NCBI GenBank assembly: GCA_029983625.1
Contig: JASBZF010000074.1
Span: forward strand, 1-7,360
DNA length: 7,360 bases
Direction: 5' to 3'
DNA from: Pauljensenia sp.
GTDB lineage: Bacteria > Actinomycetota > Actinomycetes > Actinomycetales > Actinomycetaceae
Each line of letters opens with the position of its first letter. Within the stretch, counting starts at the first letter, position 1. Shown here piece after piece: positions 1 to 4,281 of this stretch. A program made the translations under genes and the position numbers. Under the pieces are notes generated by a model. It saw only the letters and a list, made by a program, of their open reading frames with translations. It made no database searches and was not told where the DNA came from.

Positions 1-53
1 CGAGGCAGCGGCCTGCAAAGCCGTATACACGGGTTCGAATCCCGTACCCACCT
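1..53 (+). tRNA. tRNA-Cys (anticodon GCA), 5' truncated by window edge
   Basis: The 3' part of a tRNA is visible. The anticodon stem pairs 8-12 with 20-24 around the seven-base loop 13-19, with anticodon GCA at 15-17, which reads UGC/UGU. The T arm pairs 29-33 with 41-45 around TTCGAAT. The 3' acceptor strand is 46-52, followed by a U discriminator at 53, the known cysteine identity base. CCA is not encoded, because the next base is followed directly by the next tRNA. The 5' acceptor strand and most of the D arm lie before the window. Confidence 0.95.
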
Positions 54-54
54 C

Positions 55-126
55 GGGCGATTGGCGCAGTGGTAGCGCGCTTCCTTCACACGGAAGAGGT
101 CACTGGTTCGAACCCAGTATCGCCCA
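55..126 (+). tRNA. tRNA-Val (anticodon CAC)
   Basis: This is a complete 72-nt cloverleaf. The acceptor stem GGGCGAT (55-61) pairs perfectly with ATCGCCC (119-125), with discriminator A126. The D stem pairs 64-67 with 75-78, the anticodon stem pairs 80-84 with 92-96, and the T stem pairs 102-106 with 114-118 around TTCGAAC. Anticodon CAC at 87-89 reads the GUG valine codon. CCA is not templated, so it must be added after transcription. The gene starts one base after tRNA-Cys, so the two are surely co-transcribed. Cys-Val tRNA pairs, often behind tRNA-Gly, are a familiar actinobacterial arrangement. Confidence 0.97.
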
Positions 127-132
127 CGGAAT

Positions 133-161
133 AATCCCGGAACCGCCCAGGTTTCGGGATT
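133..161 (+). terminator. Terminator-like hairpin after the tRNA cluster
   Basis: A 12-bp stem pairs 133-144 with 150-161, with a single G-U wobble at 140/154 and a five-base loop at 145-149. The following bases (CTTCGTT) are only moderately T-rich, so this is not a textbook intrinsic terminator. Its place six bases after the tRNA-Val 3' end suggests that it ends the tRNA transcript, protects its 3' end, or both. Confidence 0.7.
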
Positions 162-182
162 CTTCGTTACGTACACAGCTAC

Positions 183-222
183 CGCCCTCGTTCGTGTTGC
201 GTCTTCGCGTTTGCCGAGGGCG
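183..222 (+). other. Inverted repeat in the thrS leader
   Basis: CGCCCTCG at 183-190 is the perfect reverse complement of CGAGGGCG at 215-222, with a 24-nt spacer. The second arm is followed by a near-repeat of GCGCGAGG (221-228 and 230-237). It could form an RNA stem-loop if transcription starts upstream, or act as a DNA binding site. No T-box consensus is present, so a tRNA-sensing leader is not supported. Confidence 0.35.
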
Positions 223-256
223 CGAGGGAGCGCGAGGCGAGTAGACTCGAGAACAA

Positions 257-262
257 TAGAAT
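257..262 (+). promoter_or_regulatory. Possible -10 box for the thrS operon
   Basis: TAGAAT matches the TATAAT consensus at five of six positions and lies 24 bases before the thrS start. A second candidate, TAGACT, is at 242-247. Neither has a convincing TTGACA-like element at 16-18 bp, which is common in actinobacterial promoters. A promoter somewhere in 162-270 is expected because of the hairpin upstream, but the exact box is a guess. Confidence 0.3.
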
Positions 263-273
263 CAACCCCTTCG

Positions 274-279
274 AGGAGG
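274..279 (+). promoter_or_regulatory. Ribosome binding site that fixes the thrS start
   Basis: A perfect AGGAGG lies six bases before GTG at 286. It argues against the in-frame TTG at 211, which would add 25 residues that do not resemble a TGS domain, and against the next GTG at 292, which is 12 bases away. Confidence 0.8.
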
Positions 280-285
280 ACCATC

Positions 286-2277
286 GTGCCCGTGATTGAG
301 CTCGTCATCGACGGAGAATCTCAGACCGTCCCGGCAGGCACCACCGGCACGACCTGGTACGAAGGGAGGAACGAGGTTGTCGCCCTCTGCGTTGATGGCG
401 TGCCAAAAGATCTTGACTGCGCCCTCGTCGCTGGAACGTCAGTAGAAGCGATCACCCTGGACTCTCCAGCAGGACTCGATATCCTGCGTCACTCCACAAC
501 CCATGTACTTGCCCAAGCCGTTCAAGAGCTTTTCCCCGACGTGAATCTTGGGATCGGCCCCTTCATCACGGACGGCTTCTACTATGACTTCGGCAACATT
601 GATGCCGTCACTCCTGAACTCCTGCGCGAGCTTGAAAAGAAAATGAAGCGCATCGTCAAGGAGGGGCAGTCTTTCCGCCGTCGCGTCATTTCCGAGGACG
701 AAGCGCGCATCGAACTTGCCGATCAGCCCTACAAACTGGAGCTTGTCACAACCAAAGGCAAAGGTGATGAGAACGCAAGCGTTGAAGTGGGCGCAGGCGA
801 ACTCACCATGTACGACAACATTCGACGGGATGGCACTCGCGCCTGGTCAGACCTGTGTCGCGGCCCGCATCTTCCTTCCACTCGCCTGATCGGAAATGGC
901 TTTGCCCTGACAAAGTCTTCGGCTGCCTACTGGAAGGGTGACCAGGCAAACGATCAGCTTCAGCGCATCTACGGCACCGCGTGGAAGTCAAAAGAAGATC
1001 TCTTGGCGTACCAGGAGCGGATCAAAGAAGCAGAGCGTCGTGACCACCGTCGTCTTGGCGCAGAACTTGACCTCTTTTCCTTCCCCGAAGAACTCGGTGC
1101 GGGTCTGCCCGTTTTTCATCCAAAGGGCGGTGTGCTCAAACGAGTGATGGAGGACTACGTTCGCCAAGCGCACATCGCTAACGGTTTTCAGTACGTGGGA
1201 ACTCCCCACATTTCCAAAGAAGACCTTTTCCACACCTCAGGACACCTGCCCTACTATGCGGATGGCATGTTCCCGCCGATGGATGATGACGGGCAGCAGT
1301 ATTACCTCAAAGCCATGAACTGCCCGATGCACAATCTGATTTTCCGTTCGCGAGGGCGTTCATATCGTGAGCTACCGCTGCGGCTCTTCGAGTTTGGGAC
1401 GGTCTACCGAAACGAGAAGTCCGGTGTTCTTCAAGGACTCACTCGAGTGCGTTCTATTACTCAGGATGATTCTCACAGCTACGTCAGACCCGAACAGGCA
1501 GCGGATGAGATCACGCACCTCCTCGGTTTCATCCTCACGCTTTTAAAAGATTTCGGACTGGAAGATTTCTATCTGGAGCTGTCTACTCGCGATGAGGACG
1601 GCAAGAAGAAAGACAAGTTCATCGGTTCGGATGAGCAGTGGGAGCAGGCAACCACGATTCTGCGCCGCTGCGCTGAAGAATCCGGTCTGGAATGCGTCCT
1701 CGATCCAGGTGGTGCAGCCTTCTACGGACCGAAGATTTCCATCCAGGCAAAAGATGCCATCGGTCGTACCTGGCAAATGTCAACGATCCAGTACGACTTT
1801 AATCAGCCTGCGCGTTTTGGATTGTCGTACACGGCTCCCGATGGCTCTCACCAGGAGCCGGTGATGATTCACTCGGCAAAGTTCGGTTCCATCGAACGTT
1901 TCATCGGGGTGTTGACCGAACATTACGCGGGTGCTTTCCCCGCGTGGCTTGCTCCCGTTCAGGTGAAACTCGTCCCCGTAGCTGAAGCTTTCGATTCCTA
2001 TGTTGACGAGGTCGCGGAAAAACTACGGGCGGAAGGTATTCGCGTGGAGGTCGATCACTCCGATGATCGCTTCGGCAAGAAGATTCGCAACGCTTCAAAG
2101 GAAAAGGTGCCTTTCACCCTCATTGCTGGTGGCGAAGATGTGGAAGCGGGTGCGGTGTCTTTCCGTTTCCGTAACGGTTCACAAGATAACGGTGTGCCGG
2201 TAGACGAAGCTATTGCTCGAATCGTCCAACACGTGCGCAGCCGCTCGAACTCTGACCTGTTCACAACTGAGGACTGA
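286..2277 (+). CDS. thrS: Threonyl-tRNA synthetase
   Basis: This cytoplasmic class II synthetase charges tRNA-Thr. It has 663 residues, normal for the family, with the usual domain order. A TGS domain covers about residues 1-60. The editing (second additional) domain carries zinc ligands H69 and H73 in HSTTH and C191 and H195 in CRGPH, so proofreading of Ser-tRNA should be intact. The catalytic core has zinc ligands C346 (MNCPMH), H397 (QDDSH) and H529. It also has a motif 2 region with FRSRG and YRNE, and motif 3 GSIERF. An anticodon-binding domain starts near residue 560 (LAPVQV). The residue after H529 is Ser where many homologues have Arg (HRA). It is the first gene of a packed operon. 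The next ATG is one base past the stop, and the ribosome binding site for it lies inside the thrS end. Confidence 0.97.
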   Translation: MPVIELVIDGESQTVPAGTTGTTWYEGRNEVVALCVDGVPKDLDCALVAGTSVEAITLDSPAGLDILRHSTTHVLAQAVQELFPDVNLGIGPFITDGFYYDFGNIDAVTPELLRELEKKMKRIVKEGQSFRRRVISEDEARIELADQPYKLELVTTKGKGDENASVEVGAGELTMYDNIRRDGTRAWSDLCRGPHLPSTRLIGNGFALTKSSAAYWKGDQANDQLQRIYGTAWKSKEDLLAYQERIKEAERRDHRRLGAELDLFSFPEELGAGLPVFHPKGGVLKRVMEDYVRQAHIANGFQYVGTPHISKEDLFHTSGHLPYYADGMFPPMDDDGQQYYLKAMNCPMHNLIFRSRGRSYRELPLRLFEFGTVYRNEKSGVLQGLTRVRSITQDDSHSYVRPEQAADEITHLLGFILTLLKDFGLEDFYLELSTRDEDGKKKDKFIGSDEQWEQATTILRRCAEESGLECVLDPGGAAFYGPKISIQAKDAIGRTWQMSTIQYDFNQPARFGLSYTAPDGSHQEPVMIHSAKFGSIERFIGVLTEHYAGAFPAWLAPVQVKLVPVAEAFDSYVDEVAEKLRAEGIRVEVDHSDDRFGKKIRNASKEKVPFTLIAGGEDVEAGAVSFRFRNGSQDNGVPVDEAIARIVQHVRSRSNSDLFTTED

Positions 2278-2278
2278 G

Positions 2279-2830
2279 ATGAGTGGAGAACCCCTGCCGG
2301 TTGAGGACTCCCGTTCGCTGGCGGGGGTTCCCGATGCCTTTGGTCGTTTTTGGACTCCCTATCGGATGGCCTACATCCAAGGAGAGGGCAAACCTACTGA
2401 CGCCACGGATGCTTCCTGTCCTTTTTGTGCTGCGCCGAAGAAAACGGACGAGGACGGGCTGATTGTCTATCGGGGCACAACCTGCTTTGTCCTCATGAAT
2501 CTTTTTCCCTATAACTCTGGACATCTTCTGGTGTGCCCTTACCGTCATCTTCGTGATTACACAGAATTGGACGCTGAAGAACGTGTTGAATTCGGTGAAC
2601 TCACGGCACAAGCAATGCGTGTGCTGCGGATGGTAAGCGGGCCGGGAGGTTTCAATATCGGGATGAACCAGGGGGAAATTGCCGGTGCGGGTATTGCCGC
2701 ACACCTCCATCAGCACATTGTGCCGAGGTGGCTGGGGGATGCGAATTTCCTCCCGATTATTGCTCGCGTGAAGGCGATTCCGCAGCTGTTGCATGAAGGG
2801 CGACAGATTCTGGCCGAAGCGTGGGTGTAG
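2279..2830 (+). CDS. HIT-family protein, probable diadenosine tetraphosphate phosphorylase/hydrolase
   Basis: This 183-residue protein belongs to the histidine triad superfamily. The catalytic triad HLHQH occupies residues 142-146 and is followed by IVPRW. A probable zinc site is C47 and C50 (CPFC), together with H82 in NSGHLL and the triad region. The nucleotide-binding segment FNIGMNQGEIAG precedes the triad. Layout and length match the mycobacterial homologue Rv2613c, described as an Ap4A phosphorylase and also placed between thrS and pgsA. The link makes sense because aminoacyl-tRNA synthetases such as ThrRS generate Ap4A, which this enzyme could clear. The start at 2279 has GAGGA at 2269-2273, five bases upstream. 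Substrate preference (phosphorolysis or hydrolysis) is inferred from the homologue. A strong hairpin overlies the first codons. Confidence 0.9.
   Translation: MSGEPLPVEDSRSLAGVPDAFGRFWTPYRMAYIQGEGKPTDATDASCPFCAAPKKTDEDGLIVYRGTTCFVLMNLFPYNSGHLLVCPYRHLRDYTELDAEERVEFGELTAQAMRVLRMVSGPGGFNIGMNQGEIAGAGIAAHLHQHIVPRWLGDANFLPIIARVKAIPQLLHEGRQILAEAWV
2288..2330 (+). other. Strong hairpin at the start of the HIT gene
   Basis: GAACCCCTGCC at 2288-2298 pairs with GGCGGGGGTTC at 2320-2330. This makes an 11-bp GC-rich stem with one wobble, and it can extend inward by about three more pairs (two of them G-U). It begins seven bases after the HIT start codon, within the non-conserved N-terminal codons. A run of five T follows at 2347-2351, too far from the stem for a classic terminator. 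It may tune translation or transcription between thrS and the downstream genes. Confidence 0.45.
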
Positions 2831-2834
2831 GAGG
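2829..2834 (+). promoter_or_regulatory. Ribosome binding site that fixes the pgsA start
   Basis: AGGAGG overlaps the HIT stop codon (TAG 2828-2830) and sits four bases before GTG at 2839. The earlier in-frame GTG at 2821 has no upstream Shine-Dalgarno match. Placement over the preceding stop suggests translational coupling. Confidence 0.7.
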
Positions 2835-2838
2835 ACAG

Positions 2839-3474
2839 GTGCTAGGTAATCACGGTCGCTCCTTGACGCGGACAGTCTTGACTCCTTTCGCACGAGTATT
2901 GGCGAGGGCGGGAGTGACACCGAATCAGGTGACTGTGGCCGGTACGGTCATTTCGGTACTTCTGACGCTTGTGACTCTGCCTTTTGGGCACGTATGGGAG
3001 GGTGTATTTTTCCTCAGTATCGTGCTTTTTGCCGATTCACTTGATGGCACGCTTGCACGTATGACTACGGGTGGCTCTTCTTTCGGAGCTTTTCTTGATT
3101 CCACCCTTGATCGCATATGCGATGGTGTCATTTTCGCTTCTTTGACCGCGTGGGCGATTTTCTTTTTCCCCGAGGGCGGTTTGCGGACATGGACAATTGT
3201 TGCCGGATTGAGTGCGATTGTGGGAGCAGCGACCGTGCCCTACGCCAGAGCTCGCGCCGAATCTTGTGGCATTGAGGCAAAGCTTGGGATTGCGGAGCGC
3301 ACTGATCGTCTTCTTGTCGCTCTCCTTTCGGGAGTTTTCACCGACTGGGGCTGGGGACAGTGGTGGCTTGCAGCAGGTCTGAGCTGGGTTGCGTGTGCGT
3401 CTTATGTGACGGTGATTCAAAGAGTTGTCTTTACTGGTGTTGAGCTTTCTCGCCGGGAGGGCCAGGGGCTGTGA
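2839..3474 (+). CDS. pgsA: CDP-alcohol phosphotransferase, probable phosphatidylinositol phosphate synthase
   Basis: This 211-residue integral membrane enzyme has about six hydrophobic helices (near 31-49, 52-65, 96-110, 118-134, 157-168 and 175-198). The full family signature is present: D66, D69, G70, A73, R74, G83, D87 and D91, spaced as D-x2-DG-x2-AR-x8-G-x3-D-x3-D. These Asp residues bind the divalent metal and CDP-diacylglycerol. The later segment RARAE (137-141) and IAERTDR (151-157) resembles actinobacterial phosphatidylinositol-phosphate synthases (Rv2612c type), which join CDP-DAG to inositol-1-phosphate. Bacterial PGP synthases look different there. Gene position after the HIT gene agrees. 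The stop overlaps the next start. Unusually, the mannosyltransferase and acyltransferase genes that normally follow are missing. The inositol acceptor is inferred, and another alcohol acceptor is possible. Confidence 0.85.
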   Translation: MLGNHGRSLTRTVLTPFARVLARAGVTPNQVTVAGTVISVLLTLVTLPFGHVWEGVFFLSIVLFADSLDGTLARMTTGGSSFGAFLDSTLDRICDGVIFASLTAWAIFFFPEGGLRTWTIVAGLSAIVGAATVPYARARAESCGIEAKLGIAERTDRLLVALLSGVFTDWGWGQWWLAAGLSWVACASYVTVIQRVVFTGVELSRREGQGL

Positions 3475-4019
3475 TGACAAGTCCTCTGGGTGACGAATGG
3501 CCTCTTGATGCGCAAGGCTATCCGCATCGTGAGGCTGCGCGCGTTCTTCTTTTTGATACGCACAACAGGTTACTTTTAGCTTGCGGACACGATGCGGATC
3601 AGCCGGGTCGATCGTGGTGGTTCACAATCGGTGGCGGAATCATGCCGGGAGAGAGCCCACGTCAAGCTGCTGTCAGAGAGCTGAAGGAAGAGACAGGTAT
3701 CTGTGTTGCTTCACAATCGCTTGAGGGGCCGCTTGCCTATCGCAGTGCCGAATTTGATTTTTTAGCGGTTACGGCCAGACAAGATGAGTGGTTTTTCCTT
3801 GCGCGCACATCCTCGGTTGAACTCAGTGATCGGGGATGGACTGAGTTGGAAAAAAGCGTCATTGATGAGCAACGCTGGTGGGATCTGGACGAACTGGAAG
3901 AGGCAATGAAGGATCCGAATCTGGAGGTGTATCCGCGTCGTCTCCTTCCCCTTGCCCGTCGTTGGCTGGCCGGTTGGGATGGTGAGGTCACACGCATTAT
4001 TGAACGGGAGTACGTCTAG
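3471..4019 (+). CDS. Nudix hydrolase
   Basis: The protein has 182 residues from GTG 3471, or 181 from ATG 3474. The choice is uncertain: GGAGG at 3456-3460 favours GTG at a 10-nt spacing, while AGGGG at 3464-3468 favours ATG at 5 nt. Either start overlaps the pgsA stop (TGA 3472-3474), so translation is coupled. The complete Nudix box runs from G55 to I77, with E61, R69, E70, E73, E74 and G76 matching G-x5-E-x7-REU-x-EE-x-GU, so Mg-dependent pyrophosphohydrolase activity is expected. The sequence before it (AARVLLFD) is the usual first strand of the fold. No diagnostic residues give the substrate. A Nudix gene ends the comparable mycobacterial cluster, but there it is a larger protein and lies after pimA. 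It appears to be the last gene of the thrS operon. Confidence 0.9.
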   Translation: MMTSPLGDEWPLDAQGYPHREAARVLLFDTHNRLLLACGHDADQPGRSWWFTIGGGIMPGESPRQAAVRELKEETGICVASQSLEGPLAYRSAEFDFLAVTARQDEWFFLARTSSVELSDRGWTELEKSVIDEQRWWDLDELEEAMKDPNLEVYPRRLLPLARRWLAGWDGEVTRIIEREYV

Positions 4020-4032
4020 CGCTCAGCTTGCC

Positions 4033-4041
4033 TGTGGACAA
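4033..4041 (-). promoter_or_regulatory. DnaA-box-like 9-mer
   Basis: TGTGGACAA reads TTGTCCACA on the minus strand, the form of DnaA box described for high-GC Actinobacteria such as Streptomyces. The same 9-mer occurs again at 5388-5396, inside a coding region. A weaker match, AAATCCACA, is at 4152-4160. No dnaA or dnaN gene is nearby, so this is not evidence of an origin. It may be chance or a minor DnaA binding site. Confidence 0.25.
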
Positions 4042-4128
4042 CACCGAAGATCGCGTGGTACACGTTTCACAATAGTTTTCTGTCAGAGCACAAGTCTTGA
4101 AACGCAGGGATATGCCAGAGGACAGTGG

Positions 4129-4146
4129 ACATGTGTGAGCACATGT
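4129..4146. promoter_or_regulatory. Perfect inverted repeat, candidate operator
   Basis: ACATGTG at 4129-4135 and CACATGT at 4140-4146 are exact inverted copies around TGAG. The site lies about 30 bp upstream of the candidate -35 box. No T tract follows, so an operator is more likely than a terminator. The 7-mer ACATGTG also repeats directly at 4141-4147. The binding protein is unknown. Confidence 0.4.
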
Positions 4147-4176
4147 GAGACAAATCCACACCGCTGATACTCGCGT

Positions 4177-4205
4177 CTGAAACACAAGCCCTTTCTCGCT
4201 AAACT
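4177..4205 (+). promoter_or_regulatory. Candidate promoter of the HAD-tlyA operon
   Basis: CTGAAA (4177-4182) and TAAACT (4200-4205) are spaced by exactly 17 bp, and each matches the housekeeping consensus at four of six positions. Transcription would start near 4212, giving a leader of about 70 nt before the ATG at 4282. The gap between operons makes a promoter here likely. These boxes are the best pair I could see. Confidence 0.45.
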
Positions 4206-4281
4206 AATCCAGAGCGAAGACCATCCCAAGCGCAGCGAGAACGGCGCGCACATCACACCGATGAGAATAGAGGAAGTCACC

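Larger units (their letters stand above)
4020..4281. other. Intergenic region between two operons
   Basis: This 262-bp stretch has no credible gene on either strand. It contains a DnaA-box-like 9-mer, a perfect inverted repeat, a candidate promoter and the ribosome binding site of the next gene, each listed separately. I found no clear intrinsic terminator for the upstream operon. It marks the junction of two gene blocks that are far apart in M. tuberculosis. Confidence 0.7.

Noticed and set aside
211..285. Extended thrS N-terminus from TTG 211
   Set aside because: The extra 25 residues are Arg/Ser-rich and precede the normal TGS start. A perfect AGGAGG six bases before GTG 286 settles the start.
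127..285. T-box riboswitch upstream of thrS
   Set aside because: No T-box core sequence or antiterminator-like pairing is visible, and the leader is too short for a full T-box.
2261..2920. 219-residue open frame on the minus strand
   Set aside because: It is antisense to the HIT gene with its intact HLHQH triad and CPFC. Composition is that of a shadow frame.
4053..4065. Short CGTG-GTA-CACG hairpin as a terminator for the Nudix operon
   Set aside because: Only four Watson-Crick pairs, and the following bases are not a continuous T run.
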